Notes: a model not told the origin generated them from the sequence alone. A stretch of DNA of 64,000 nt from Gloeothece verrucosa PCC 7822 (GCF_000147335.1 NC_014501.1:5696501-5760500); one strand, 5' to 3'. Shown: positions 8,763 to 17,990, numbered from the stretch's first letter. Translations and numbers: made by a program.

Positions 8763-9755
8763 ATGACTATTGTTCGAGTTGAAAATCTCAGCAAAATTTA
8801 TCCGGTTGCCATTAAACAACCTGGAATTAAAGGCACCCTCAAACACTTTTTTCAGCGTCAATACCGAGAAATTAAAGCGGTTCAAGATATTTCTTTCAGC
8901 ATTGAAGCCGGGGAAATGGTGGGTTTTTTAGGACCTAATGGTGCCGGCAAAACCACCACCCTGAAAATGCTCACTGGACTAATTCACCCTTCATCAGGAC
9001 AGGTTCGAGTAGCGGGTTATGTTCCCTTTCGCCGCCAACCCCAATTTTTAAGCAAAACTAGCCTGGTGATGGGGCAAAAACAGCAATTACTCTGGGATTT
9101 ACCGGCTCTGGACTCTTTAAAAATCAATGCAGCCATTTATAATCTTTCTGATCAGGTTTTTGAGCAACGTTTAGGAGAGTTATCGGAAATGCTCTCTTTA
9201 CAACAAAAACTCACTCAACCAGTGAGAAAACTCTCTTTAGGGGAACGGATGAAAGCTGAATTATTAGCGGCTTTGCTTCATCATCCCCAGGTTTTATTTT
9301 TGGATGAACCGACTTTAGGGTTAGATGTGAATGCACAAGTGGCTGTGCGAGAATTTTTACGAGAGTATAATTTACGCTATCAAGCAACAATTCTGCTCAC
9401 TAGCCACTATATGGCAGATATTACAGCTTTGTGTAAGCGCGTGTTGCTCATCCATCAAGGACAATTAATGTATGATGGGGCTTTGGAAGAATTATTAGAA
9501 CGGTTTGCTCCTTGTCGCGAGGTGAAGGTAGAGTTAGCTCATCCGGTAGAAAAAGCACATTTAGCCCAATTTGGCGAAATTGAAGCCATTGATGGGCAAG
9601 AAGTCCGTTTTTTAATCCAACGGGAAAAATTAACCACCACCATCGCTCAAATTTTGGCACAGTTAGAGGTGTTAGATTTAAGTGTGAGTGAACCTCCCAT
9701 AGAAGAAGTTATTGGGCGTTTGTTTTTAAGCGGCAAAGTTTCTCTTACCTCTTAG
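8763..9755 (+). CDS. ABC-2 type exporter ATP-binding protein
   Basis: This subunit hydrolyses ATP to drive export through an ABC-2 permease. Walker A is GFLGPNGAGKTTTLKML (about residues 58-74), the signature is KLSLGERMKAELL (about 159), and Walker B is VLFLDEPTLGLD (about 178). A C-terminal accessory domain follows, as in the NodI/DrrA-like group. The open frame extends to a TTG at 8757, but the ATG at 8763 (MTIVRVENLSKIYP) is the more natural start. The N-terminal insert KQPGIKGTLKHFFQRQYREIKAV is typical of the cyanobacterial members paired with DUF990 permeases. The permease gene follows after 19 bp. The substrate is unknown. Confidence 0.88.
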   Translation: MTIVRVENLSKIYPVAIKQPGIKGTLKHFFQRQYREIKAVQDISFSIEAGEMVGFLGPNGAGKTTTLKMLTGLIHPSSGQVRVAGYVPFRRQPQFLSKTSLVMGQKQQLLWDLPALDSLKINAAIYNLSDQVFEQRLGELSEMLSLQQKLTQPVRKLSLGERMKAELLAALLHHPQVLFLDEPTLGLDVNAQVAVREFLREYNLRYQATILLTSHYMADITALCKRVLLIHQGQLMYDGALEELLERFAPCREVKVELAHPVEKAHLAQFGEIEAIDGQEVRFLIQREKLTTTIAQILAQLEVLDLSVSEPPIEEVIGRLFLSGKVSLTS

Positions 9756-9774
9756 TAGTTTTTTCTGTTTGATT

Positions 9775-10563
9775 ATGAAGCCTCTGTTTAAGAAAGCAAT
9801 TGTTTTACTAGGCGCTTATTATGCCCATATGTTGGAATATCGGGCGGAAATTTTTTTATGGGCTTTATCAGGTTCCTTGCCTCTGATTTTAATGGGAGTT
9901 TGGATAGAGGCATCAAAAAATGGCCATTTTGGACTTGATTCTCTTCAGTTTGTCCGCTACTTTTTTGCCGTTTTTTTGGTGCGACAACTGACGGTTGTTT
10001 GGGTAATCTGGGATTTTGAGAAAGAAGTTGTAGAGGGTGTTCTTTCTTTTCGACTGTTACAACCGCTTGACCCTATATGGCATCATCTGGCTAGACATTT
10101 ATCTGAAAAAGTCGCTCGTATTCCTGTCGTGTTGTTTTTTATTATCTTGTTCTTTGTGCTATATCCTCAATCCGCTTGGGTTCCCAGTTACAGCCGTTTA
10201 TTTTTGTTTACTGTTGCCATCATTGTCGCTTTTTTTGTTCGATTTATTATTCAATATACCTTTGCTATGCTGGCTTTTTGGACTGAGAGAGCAACGGCTA
10301 TTGAACAATTTTGGTTTTTATTCTATATTTTTCTAGCCGGCATGATTGCTCCTTTAGATGTTTTTCCTCCTTTGGTTAAAGAATTGGTTTTTTGGACTCC
10401 CTTCCCTTATTTTATTTATTTTCCTGCCGCACTTTTAACAGGTTTACCGGTTAATTTCATCAGAGGAATTTTCATTATTCTAGGTTGGGGTGTGATTTTT
10501 TTGTTTGTTAACCGTTGGTTATGGCGAAGAGGTTTAAAACATTATTCGGGTATGGGAGCCTAA
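9775..10563 (+). CDS. ABC-2 type exporter permease (DUF990/ABC2_membrane_6)
   Basis: A 262-residue integral membrane protein with about six hydrophobic segments (for example FLWALSGSLPLILMGVWI, IPVVLFFIILFFVLYP, LFLFTVAIIVAFFVRFII and FIRGIFIILGWGVIFLFV). It follows the ATPase gene and matches the ABC2_membrane_6 pattern. Family members usually come as two related permeases with one ATPase. Only one permease is encoded here, so either the partner lies elsewhere or the protein forms a homodimer. The frame opens with TTG at 9769; the ATG at 9775 is preferred. No ribosome-binding site is visible. Confidence 0.8.
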   Translation: MKPLFKKAIVLLGAYYAHMLEYRAEIFLWALSGSLPLILMGVWIEASKNGHFGLDSLQFVRYFFAVFLVRQLTVVWVIWDFEKEVVEGVLSFRLLQPLDPIWHHLARHLSEKVARIPVVLFFIILFFVLYPQSAWVPSYSRLFLFTVAIIVAFFVRFIIQYTFAMLAFWTERATAIEQFWFLFYIFLAGMIAPLDVFPPLVKELVFWTPFPYFIYFPAALLTGLPVNFIRGIFIILGWGVIFLFVNRWLWRRGLKHYSGMGA

Positions 10564-10565
10564 TG

Positions 10566-10660
10566 AGTTAACCGTTAACCGTTAACAGTAATCAAAAATC
10601 AGTGATACAAGTTATAAGTCTTTTTGACTTCCATTAACTGTTAGCTGTTAACGGTTAACT
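10566..10660. repeat. Large inverted repeat between convergent genes
   Basis: AGTTAACCGTTAAC at 10566-10579 is matched perfectly in reverse complement by GTTAACGGTTAACT at 10647-10660. The pairing continues imperfectly inward (TTAACAGTAAT against ATTAACTGTTAG). The left arm also contains a short direct repeat of GTTAACC. It fills the gap between the convergent ABC permease and the 110-aa gene and may terminate transcription in both directions, although no long T-run follows either side. Confidence 0.75.
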
Positions 10661-10672
10661 TAATAAGTATTA

Positions 10673-11005
10673 TTACCCTGCCGCTTGAGCAGATTTTTGA
10701 CTGGTTGCTTTGAGTGTTCCCCCAGGAGTAAATTGACGAGTGCTAGCGCCTTGTTCAATGGGCGTAAACTCAATGTGATTCAGTAAAGTTGTGACAAAAG
10801 CAAAAAGCAAAAACGGTAAAGATAGCACTAAAACTATCCCCACAGTCGCTAAAGCGTAAATTTGACGGGTGGTACTCCACAGTGCTAAAGCTGATGCTAA
10901 ACTGAGAAAAATAACAATTAACCAAACAATAATTTGACCATAGATGTCACCAAAAGTTAAGGTGCAGATCATGCGATACTTTTGTGCTTCTTGCTCCATT
11001 GCCAT
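10673..11005 (-). CDS. Hypothetical two-helix membrane protein
   Basis: Not recognised. The 110-residue protein has a short polar N-terminus, two hydrophobic segments (about 27-42, IIVWLIVIFLSLASALAL, and about 52-75, LATVGIVLVLSLPFLLFAFV) and a polar tail rich in Thr, Gln and Ser. Two in-frame ATGs (11005 and 10999) compete. AAGGA is too close to the first and about seven bases from the second, so translation may begin at 10999. Its 3' end faces the ABC permease across a palindromic spacer. Confidence 0.6.
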   Translation of the reverse strand: MAMEQEAQKYRMICTLTFGDIYGQIIVWLIVIFLSLASALALWSTTRQIYALATVGIVLVLSLPFLLFAFVTTLLNHIEFTPIEQGASTRQFTPGGTLKATSQKSAQAAG

Positions 11006-11325
11006 ATCCTTGAATATACGTCTGTGATGTACTACATTAAAGCGTTAATCCGGTTTTAGCGGATCTTTAAAGATTTTTATAAACTCTGTTTACAACACTT
11101 TACATTTCCGGCTTTTTAAGTCATCGTATATTGACCAGTTATTAGTCATTCTCCCTTCCTTTTCCCCTGTTCCCAGTTCCCTCCCTCGCGGCGCGAAAGA
11201 TCACTGTTCGGGTGTTCGGGTGTTTCCTAAAATGTAAGAAAAATCAAAATTTTTTCAGGGACTAACCAAGCTTCGTAATAGGCTAAGAGAGAAAGAGTTA
11301 CATTGAACGGAGGTTATAGCCAAAT
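11006..11325. other. Divergent intergenic region with an 8-bp tandem repeat
   Basis: 320 bp between the divergent membrane-protein gene and the VWA gene. At 11206-11221 there are two copies of GTTCGGGT followed by GTTTC. The same unit in three copies, also followed by GTTTC, occurs at 47602-47625. A C-rich stretch around 11155-11190 resembles cyanobacterial spacer repeats. No gene is seen. Confidence 0.55.
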
Positions 11326-11946
11326 ATGGCGGCAGATTCTGTAGTTCAAGACCGGGACTATACCCTTATTATTGATAAAAGCGGCAGTATGTCTATCTCC
11401 GATCAACCTGGCGGAAAATCTCGCTGGGAAATTGCCCAAGAGTCTACCCTGGCTTTAGCAAGAAAATGTGAACAGATTGATCCAGATGGCATAACGGTTT
11501 ATCTCTTCTCAGGCCGTTTTAAACGCTACGATAACGTTACTTCAGATAAAGTTTCTCAAATTTATGCCGAAAATGACCCAATGGGGCATACTGACTTAGC
11601 GAGTGTTTTACAAGATGCTTTAGAAAATTATTTTCAGCGTAAGGCAGCCGGACAAACTAAAGCTAATGGAGAAACTGTCTTAGTTGTCACTGATGGAGAA
11701 CCGGATGATCGCAAAGCAGTTATGCGGCAAATTATTGAGGCATCTCGAAAAGTTGAACGGGAGGAGGAATTAGGAATTTCTCTGATTCAAGTGGGTAAGG
11801 ATAAGCAAGCTACTGAATTCCTCAAGGCGCTTGATGATCAACTCCAAAGTGTCGGGGCACCGTTTGATATCGTCGATACTATCACTATTGATGATATGGA
11901 AGACCTATCTCTGGCTGAGGTGTTGTTGAGCGCGATAACCGATTAA
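11326..11946 (+). CDS. Small VWA-domain protein
   Basis: This 206-residue protein is almost entirely one von Willebrand A domain. The metal-ion-dependent adhesion site is intact: DKSGS at residues 17-21, the Thr in HTDLASVL near residue 88, and VVTDGEPDD near 124. It has no signal peptide or membrane helix, so it is probably cytoplasmic, like TerY-type VWA proteins. GGAGG at 11309-11313 precedes the ATG by twelve bases. It stands alone, so its partner is not indicated. Confidence 0.8.
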   Translation: MAADSVVQDRDYTLIIDKSGSMSISDQPGGKSRWEIAQESTLALARKCEQIDPDGITVYLFSGRFKRYDNVTSDKVSQIYAENDPMGHTDLASVLQDALENYFQRKAAGQTKANGETVLVVTDGEPDDRKAVMRQIIEASRKVEREEELGISLIQVGKDKQATEFLKALDDQLQSVGAPFDIVDTITIDDMEDLSLAEVLLSAITD

Positions 11947-12102
11947 TAGACGAAAAGTCAACAGTCAACAAGAGTACAAGGAAAAAGGCACTATTGTCTC
12001 TCCTGTCTCTTGTTTTGTTTTTTTGTTTTTATGCTACAATAATAATACAAAAATAATCTAAGTTATAGAAAAAATTATGAACGGGTTAAGCTATATGGAA
12101 TC

Positions 12103-12130
12103 GGTAAAAATCTACTTCACCATTTTTACC
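12103..12130 (+). promoter_or_regulatory. Perfect hairpin 22 bp upstream of ldpA
   Basis: GGTAAAAAT at 12103-12111 is the exact reverse complement of ATTTTTACC at 12122-12130, with a ten-base loop. It lies directly upstream of the ldpA start. It could be an operator or a 5' UTR structure; there is no downstream T-run, so a terminator reading forward is unlikely. Confidence 0.45.
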
Positions 12131-12151
12131 TAAAAGATTTAGCATGGAAGG

Positions 12152-13270
12152 GTGAACAATCTGTATTCTCCTTGGCAAGCTTTATCCGAAGGTCACTGGT
12201 TTAAGCTGATTTGTGGGGCAAGTTTCCAAGACCTTCCCGCTATCCGTAGTCTCACCTTAGCCTATAGTCTGGCCGGTGCTGACTGCATTGATGTGGCGGC
12301 TGATCCTGCCGTAATTAGAGCCGCATCGGACGCGCTAAGGGTAGCCAGTCAATTATCAGAGGCGGCAGCAAAAAAAGGATTTCTCAGCCATAGATCACCC
12401 TGGTTAATGGTGAGTTTAAATGACGGAGAAGACCCTCATTTTCGCAAAGCTGAATTTGATGCTACCCAATGTCCCTCTGACTGTCTCCGTCCCTGTGAGA
12501 GAATTTGTCCAGCACAAGCGATTACATTTGACGGGGTGATAGATCAGCGATGCTATGGGTGTGGTCGCTGTCTGCCGGTCTGTCCGAGTCAGTTAATTAC
12601 GGCTCGGTCTTATGTATCAACCCCAACAGTGATCGCGCCTCTAATTGAACAGATGGGAATTGATGCGATCGAAATCCATACTCAAGTAGGACACGGAGAA
12701 GATTTTCTCAGACTCTGGAGTGCGATCGCTCCAGTGAGTAAGCATCTCAAACTCCTGGCCATTAGTTGTCAGGACCATAAAGAGTTAATTGAGTATCTCC
12801 AGTTTCTCTATCGAGTGATTTCTCCTCTAAGCTGTCCCCTGTTGTGGCAAACCGATGGTCGCCCGATGAGTGGCGATATTGGCAAAGGAACGACCCACCC
12901 CGCTATTGAGATGGCGCAGAAGGTTTTAGAGGCCCGCATACCGGGTTATGTTCAATTGGCCGGGGGAACGAATCATTATACAGTCACTAAACTGAGACAG
13001 ATGGGTCTCCTAAAACCACTTGAGGGACTTAACAGTGGGCCTGTGGCGAATTTAACCACAAAAAATTTTAAATCTTCTTTTGTTTCAGGTGTTGCCTATG
13101 GGAGTTATGCCCGTTCGCTGCTATCGTCTATTCTCCAAGAACTAGAAACCACCCATCAATCCCACTCAAATCTCGAAAACCATCCGCAATTACTTTGGGC
13201 CGCCGTACAACAAGCTCACTCGCTGGTTGCGCCGCTCAAAATGCCCAAGTTGCTCTCTGTGGAAGATTGA
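12152..13270 (+). CDS. ldpA: LdpA, Fe-S protein of circadian light/redox input
   Basis: LdpA is a cyanobacterial iron-sulfur protein that affects the circadian period by sensing redox state. The N-terminus (EGHWFKLICGASFQDLPAIR) and overall length (372 aa) fit the family. Two ferredoxin-like 4Fe-4S motifs are visible at about residues 107-147: CPSDCLRPCERICP and CYGCGRCLPVCP. The remainder resembles the LdpA C-terminal domain. The start is a GTG. The ycf45-like gene follows 77 bp downstream on the same strand and may be co-transcribed. Confidence 0.88.
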   Translation: MNNLYSPWQALSEGHWFKLICGASFQDLPAIRSLTLAYSLAGADCIDVAADPAVIRAASDALRVASQLSEAAAKKGFLSHRSPWLMVSLNDGEDPHFRKAEFDATQCPSDCLRPCERICPAQAITFDGVIDQRCYGCGRCLPVCPSQLITARSYVSTPTVIAPLIEQMGIDAIEIHTQVGHGEDFLRLWSAIAPVSKHLKLLAISCQDHKELIEYLQFLYRVISPLSCPLLWQTDGRPMSGDIGKGTTHPAIEMAQKVLEARIPGYVQLAGGTNHYTVTKLRQMGLLKPLEGLNSGPVANLTTKNFKSSFVSGVAYGSYARSLLSSILQELETTHQSHSNLENHPQLLWAAVQQAHSLVAPLKMPKLLSVED

Positions 13271-13347
13271 TATTCTTTTAATTCTCTGATTTTTCTCTTA
13301 AACAAAGTTAAATAATTCCCTAACCCATTGACAAAAACCCAGTGGTT

Positions 13348-15165
13348 ATGTTAGACCCCAAGACAAACAACATTTCAACATCAACAATTTTTAACACAGA
13401 ACCATTGTTATTAATGCCAGAAAAATTCCCTTCCCAACGGATGCAAATTACAGACGATTTAAATCAATTACTTGCCATTTTACCGCCCCAGATTCGGGAG
13501 ATCATTGAGCAGCATCCAAAACACTCTCACTTAGTTGAAGTGGTGATGGATTTGGGAAGGCTTCCTGAAGCCCGTTTTGCCGATGTTGCTATAGATTTGG
13601 GAAATACTCCCGTATCTAAAGAAGACTTACAACATTGTATACATCGGGTAGGTAGCTTTAGCGGCGACAACCGAGCCGGAATTGAGCGCACTTTACATCG
13701 AATTAGTGCTATCCGTAACCGCACAGGAGAAATTATTGGCTTGACCTGTCGCATTGGCCGGGCTATTTTCGGCACAATCTCTATGATAGAGGATTTGGTA
13801 GAAACCGGTCAATCTATTTTGATGCTCGGTCGTCCTGGCGTGGGAAAAACCACTGCCCTGCGAGAAATTGCCCGAGTCTTAGCCGATGATTATAATAAGC
13901 GGGTGGTAATTATCGATACCTCTAATGAAATTGCCGGCGATGGAGATATTCCTCATCCGGCCATCGGTCGCGCCCGTAGAATGCAGGTAGCCCGCCCTGA
14001 ATTACAACATCAAGTGATGATTGAGGCAGTGGAAAACCATATGCCCGAAGTGATTGTCATTGATGAAATTGGCACAGAATTAGAAGCTTTAGCCGCTCGA
14101 ACCATTGCTGAACGAGGAGTTCAATTAGTGGGAACGGCTCACGGAAATCGCATCGAAAACCTGATTAAAAACCCAACTTTATCGGATTTAGTGGGCGGTA
14201 TTCAAGCGGTGACTTTAGGGGATGAAGAAGCGCGTCGGCGAGGTTCACAGAAGACCGTTTTAGAGCGAAAAGCGCCTCCTACATTCCAAATAGCGGTAGA
14301 AATGTTAGAGCGGCAACGCTGGGTCGTGCATGAGGATGTGGCCGAAACCGTTGATAACTTACTACGGGGACGGGAACCGGTCCTGCAAGTGAGAACCGTT
14401 GATGAGCATGGGGAAGTTAAAATTACCCAAGAAGAATCCCAACCCGTGATCAATGGAACAATGGCAAAGAGTGCTACATCTGTAGCGCCCGCACGCCCGA
14501 CGGGATGGCGAGCATCAGGCCGTATGGCTCCAGTAACGCCGCTCGCTTCCTCACACAAAAATGGTAAAACCCTCGAGTTTGATCGAATGCTGGAGCAGTC
14601 TTGGTTGCAGGAAGAACCGGTGACTGAGAAGGTACGGACTCCTGGCCCTAATGGGGAAGATTTGCCGGTGTATGTTTATCCTTATGGGATCAGCCGCTCA
14701 CAGTTAGATCAAGTAATAGATTTATTAAATCTGCCTGTATCGGTGACTAAAGATTTAAATGGGGCGGATGCGGTGTTAGCGTTGCGCTCGCACGTGAAAA
14801 ACCATTCTAAACTCCGTCAAATTTCTAAGGCGCGTCAAGTTCCCATCTATGGAATTAAATCGAATACCATTCCTCAAATTTCTCGGGGGTTACAACGGTT
14901 GTTAGGGATGGATGACCCAAAATTACCAGAAGCGTTTGATCTACGCTTGTTTACCCGAGGCGGCAATGATGATGAAATTGAAGCCTTAGAAGAGGCAAGA
15001 CTAGCAGTAGAACAAATTGTCATTCCTACAGGTCAGCCCGTTGAGTTGCTGCCTCGTTCTGCAAAAATTCGTAAGATGCAGCATGAGTTAGTCGAACATT
15101 ATCGCTTACAGTCGGATAGTTTAGGGGAAGAACCTAACCGCAGGCTGAGAATTTATCCGGCTTAA
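13348..15165 (+). CDS. Ycf45-type SpoIIIAA-like AAA ATPase with R3H domain
   Basis: The protein has a SpoIIIAA-like ATPase core: Walker A GRPGVGKTTALREIA near residue 162, Walker B EVIVIDEIGTELEA near 235, and an arginine-rich region EEARRRGSQKTVLERK. A linker (about 370-420) is followed by a second small alpha/beta region, and a C-terminal R3H single-strand nucleic-acid-binding domain begins about residue 540 (SAKIRKMQHELVEHYRL). This architecture is the Ycf45 family of cyanobacteria and some plastids. Its function is not settled; ATP-dependent nucleic-acid binding is inferred. The frame opens at GTG 13342; ATG 13348 is preferred. It follows ldpA on the same strand. Confidence 0.85.
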   Translation: MLDPKTNNISTSTIFNTEPLLLMPEKFPSQRMQITDDLNQLLAILPPQIREIIEQHPKHSHLVEVVMDLGRLPEARFADVAIDLGNTPVSKEDLQHCIHRVGSFSGDNRAGIERTLHRISAIRNRTGEIIGLTCRIGRAIFGTISMIEDLVETGQSILMLGRPGVGKTTALREIARVLADDYNKRVVIIDTSNEIAGDGDIPHPAIGRARRMQVARPELQHQVMIEAVENHMPEVIVIDEIGTELEALAARTIAERGVQLVGTAHGNRIENLIKNPTLSDLVGGIQAVTLGDEEARRRGSQKTVLERKAPPTFQIAVEMLERQRWVVHEDVAETVDNLLRGREPVLQVRTVDEHGEVKITQEESQPVINGTMAKSATSVAPARPTGWRASGRMAPVTPLASSHKNGKTLEFDRMLEQSWLQEEPVTEKVRTPGPNGEDLPVYVYPYGISRSQLDQVIDLLNLPVSVTKDLNGADAVLALRSHVKNHSKLRQISKARQVPIYGIKSNTIPQISRGLQRLLGMDDPKLPEAFDLRLFTRGGNDDEIEALEEARLAVEQIVIPTGQPVELLPRSAKIRKMQHELVEHYRLQSDSLGEEPNRRLRIYPA

Positions 15166-15192
15166 AATTAAATATTTTTTATCTATGTTTAG

Positions 15193-15225
15193 GGGTAGGC
15201 AATCAGTAGCACTACCCTTTTGTTT
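15193..15225 (+). terminator. Probable terminator after the ycf45-like gene
   Basis: GGGTAG at 15193-15198 pairs with CTACCC at 15212-15217, followed by TTTTGTTTT. It is 28 bp after the stop. The stem is short, so confidence is moderate. Confidence 0.55.
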
Positions 15226-15388
15226 TATATTTGATATTAAGTAGTCGGACAAATGTCATGCTACCTAACGATATGAGGGCAATCACTTAATACTCAAGCA
15301 AGTTAGGGGATAAAAATTCGCCTTACCCCTCGATAACTATCAATATAGCAACCGCTCCTGTGCTTAGGACATCTTTTACACCTCAAAC

Positions 15389-15802
15389 CTAATAGCAATA
15401 AGCTTTTTCCTTCTGACTTGGGGACTTCTGACTTCTGACTTCTGCTATATCAAGTACAATTTCAATCAGCCTCTCAACACACCGATCTCGATATTGAGAG
15501 TCGTTTAGTAGCCGGTCAGCATTGCTAATCGTCATCACAGGCAAAGATGCTGAGGTATTTTCTTCACGCATGACTTGCTCTAGAGAATCCTTTCCTTTCA
15601 TGCTGCGATTGGCTGTAAGCAAAATCATCTGATTTTCTTGAGCTAGTCGCCAAACAACCCTATCGTCACTATTGATCGATAATTCCATCTCCGCAAATGT
15701 CACAAACCGAATCGGGACGAGATCAAGCCAGCCTTGACTAGCAATAGCACCAAAAAGAATTAAGGCATGACCTTTAAGATTGTGATCGATCAGAAAATTC
15801 AT
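15389..15802 (-). CDS. DUF5615-like PIN-domain toxin candidate
   Basis: The N-terminus MNFLIDHNLKGHA and the later segment SDDRVVWRLAQENQMILLTAN give the spaced acidic residues expected of the PIN-like DUF5615/Mut7-C ribonuclease fold. Proteins of this kind next to DUF433 genes are predicted toxins. The ATG overlaps the stop of the DUF433 gene by four bases. The last codons run into a 7-bp tandem repeat (GACTTCT three times at 15423-15443 on the plus strand), so the C-terminal tail (SQKSPSQKEKAYCY) is probably not conserved. Toxicity is inferred from context. Confidence 0.7.
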   Translation of the reverse strand: MNFLIDHNLKGHALILFGAIASQGWLDLVPIRFVTFAEMELSINSDDRVVWRLAQENQMILLTANRSMKGKDSLEQVMREENTSASLPVMTISNADRLLNDSQYRDRCVERLIEIVLDIAEVRSQKSPSQKEKAYCY

Positions 15803-16173
15803 ACCCTTGATTCGCGCTTTGCCTTAGCTGCCCGCAATTTTTCCCAAGCCGCTTCGGTTCCAGGCTTGGGCGGTTGTGCCGCAATTTTGGCAATTAGCTC
15901 ACGATTTTGCTCCTCGTAGTATTGTCGAAGCTCTTCGGCTTCTTTGAGAACCTGCTGATATTCGGTTTCCACCTCTGAAGGATTTGCTTCAATGTAAGCT
16001 AAAGCAGCGTTAATTTGTTCCTCTGTAAGATCGAATAAACCCCGAATAAATTTAAGTGGATATCCAGCCGTTACATAATCCATCACATCATAAAGAGTGA
16101 TGCGCGTGCCTGCAATCGTCAATCCGCGCTCTGTACGAATGATCATTGCTTGCTTACTTAATGGCAAAGTCAT
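15799..16173 (-). CDS. DUF433 protein, predicted antitoxin
   Basis: DUF433 proteins carry a helix-turn-helix-like fold and are paired with DUF5615 toxins. The core is seen as GLTIAGTRITLYDVMDYVTAGYP and IRGLFDLTEEQINAALAYIE. A charged coiled-coil C-terminus follows (EAEELRQYYEEQNRELIAK). The open frame begins at 16200, but an AGGAG eight bases before the ATG at 16173 (MTLPLSKQAMII) fixes the start there. The upstream position and ATGA overlap with the toxin gene give the standard antitoxin-first arrangement. Confidence 0.78.
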   Translation of the reverse strand: MTLPLSKQAMIIRTERGLTIAGTRITLYDVMDYVTAGYPLKFIRGLFDLTEEQINAALAYIEANPSEVETEYQQVLKEAEELRQYYEEQNRELIAKIAAQPPKPGTEAAWEKLRAAKAKRESRV

Positions 16174-16428
16174 ACTTATAACTCCTGGAATTAATTCCAT
16201 ATTACCCTACACAAAAGCAGGGCGGTTTTATTTTAATTGAGTCTAGAACATTTTTTGTGGCTCAATTTCCTAGATTCAATTGATTTATTTGCTTACTATA
16301 AATTTTTTAAGCTAGTAATCGTCTTTTATATAAACTTGAAAACTCCCTCCAAGTACAAAATTTAGCGTTTAGAGATGAAGGTCAGCTAATTAGGGCAGGC
16401 GCAGGCACATCCGCCTACCCCGAGTTTT

Positions 16429-16887
16429 TTAGGATTTAGCTTTCATTTGCTGTTTGTATAAACTAACTACTCGGTTGACATAAGTCCCTGTGTTTCCTTG
16501 ATTACATCCTGTGGTTTTGCCGGTCATCCACCAGCAAGCTACACTCGTCACCGCTTGGGTTTCATTATTAGTGGTTTTATACTGGGTTTTGAGTTCTCGC
16601 GCTACGATACAGCTAACCACTTGACGGGCTGCATTTTCATCGGTCTCAAATTGTTGTGGGGTCATTTCTTTACCTAGACATTGTTTTGTCCAACTCGGGA
16701 TAATGCCAGGGAGAACTTGCCAAGAACTATACATTCCGTCATTGGGACGGTTTGGGGGTGCGGCTTGTTTTAGGGCTGATACCAGGGCGTTTACTTGGGT
16801 GTCTTTGACTTGTGCTGCACCGGGTAGGGGGGATAGCCCTACGGTGGCTAAGGTTACGCCTAGTAGTAGAGATTTGATCGTTTTCAT
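16429..16887 (-). CDS. Small exported hypothetical protein
   Basis: Not recognised. A signal peptide is clear: MKTIKSLLLGVTLATVGLSP followed by an AAQ cleavage-type site near residue 25. The mature part of about 127 residues has four cysteines (CLGKE, SCIVA, ACWWM, GCNQG), which could form two disulfides, and ends in a basic helix. Its location is probably periplasmic or extracellular. It stands alone between the toxin-antitoxin pair and the divergent PEP-CTERM gene. Confidence 0.65.
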   Translation of the reverse strand: MKTIKSLLLGVTLATVGLSPLPGAAQVKDTQVNALVSALKQAAPPNRPNDGMYSSWQVLPGIIPSWTKQCLGKEMTPQQFETDENAARQVVSCIVARELKTQYKTTNNETQAVTSVACWWMTGKTTGCNQGNTGTYVNRVVSLYKQQMKAKS

Positions 16888-17127
16888 CCTCGGGTTCTGA
16901 TTTTTTCTTTTGGTTCGTTATTTATTATAAGGAAAAATACTTAGTTGGAGGGGAGGCGGTTGATGCTAATAATTTTCCATGCCTCCATAACTTTTACATG
17001 AACTTATACTTGATTGAAGGTAAAACTAACTTTAACTCTAACAGGATGGCTGTACAATTTTTTGATCTACACTTCGCCTACCAACGGCGGGGTTTAGGTT
17101 AAAACAATACTCGGAGACAATATAAAG

Positions 17128-17841
17128 ATGGTTAAACTTAACCTCTGTATAGGGGGGAGTGTTCTAGTAAGCGGACTAGCCTCCTTCGCTTTAGCGGCTC
17201 AACCTATTCACGCGGCTGATATTTCAGTAATAGGATACTATGGAAATTGGAACATTGTAAGAACGCGATACAATCCTGAGAGTTTTTTGTCGGGCAACGA
17301 TCAATTTTTTTTGACTGAAGAAGCTACAGACTTAGGCCCTTTCGATGTAGAAATTGAACTGACAGGATATACACCCAATAGCTCTGTCGAGCTTGACTTT
17401 TTCAACCTACTTCAGAACAATTCTAATGAAACTTGGACAAAGTTTGATATTAGTATAGGGACAGGTAAAGGAAATACATTTGTTCAATCAGACCCTAGTA
17501 GTGGTCTTTTTGCTCTCACTACTTTTTTTGGACCGTTTTCTACACCTTTTGATGTGCTTAATTTAATAGATGATGTTCTAGGCTTTGCTGAGGTGACAAA
17601 TTCGGGAACTAATATTTCTTTTGACAATGGTAGTATTATTTCTGATCGTTTTAGATTTCGGAGTCTAACCGCTCCCTTTTTTGTCTTGAATGTACCCATT
17701 GATGCTAACGGTAACGCCGCCTTTACCTTGCGTCAAATCCCTACCGGCTATGTTCCCGAACCTTTGACTATTTTAGGTACAGGAATGGCTATAAGCTTTG
17801 GCGGGTTTTTTAAGAGGCAAAAAGCGAAAAAGTCAGACTAA
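17128..17841 (+). CDS. PEP-CTERM domain exported protein
   Basis: This 237-residue protein has an N-terminal signal peptide (GGSVLVSGLASFALAAQPIHA) and a C-terminal sorting tag: VPEP at about residue 209, a hydrophobic helix (LTILGTGMAISFGGFF) and a basic tail (KRQKAKK). Such tags are processed by an exosortase and mark proteins for the cell surface or exopolysaccharide. The middle is beta-rich and acidic, without a recognisable domain. CGGAGA precedes the start and a terminator follows at 17962. Confidence 0.82.
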   Translation: MVKLNLCIGGSVLVSGLASFALAAQPIHAADISVIGYYGNWNIVRTRYNPESFLSGNDQFFLTEEATDLGPFDVEIELTGYTPNSSVELDFFNLLQNNSNETWTKFDISIGTGKGNTFVQSDPSSGLFALTTFFGPFSTPFDVLNLIDDVLGFAEVTNSGTNISFDNGSIISDRFRFRSLTAPFFVLNVPIDANGNAAFTLRQIPTGYVPEPLTILGTGMAISFGGFFKRQKAKKSD

Positions 17842-17961
17842 ATTTTTATTGTTTAATAATTTTGGAACTCTTGAAAAAAAATTTCTGAAATAATTGAAGC
17901 AATAAGAATTAGTAATTTTTTCTTAATAATGCTTTCTGAAAAAATTAAATATGAGCAAATA

Positions 17962-17990
17962 AGAGAGTCAAGAAAAACTCTCTATTTTTT
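17962..17990 (+). terminator. Rho-independent terminator after the PEP-CTERM gene
   Basis: AGAGAGT at 17962-17968 pairs perfectly with ACTCTCT at 17977-17983, with an eight-base loop, followed by ATTTTTT. It is 120 bp after the PEP-CTERM stop; the spacer holds no gene. Confidence 0.75.

Noticed and set aside
12722..12729. GCGATCGC (HIP1) site in ldpA
   Set aside because: A single clear octamer supports cyanobacterial origin but is ordinary; I did not notice a dense series in the window.
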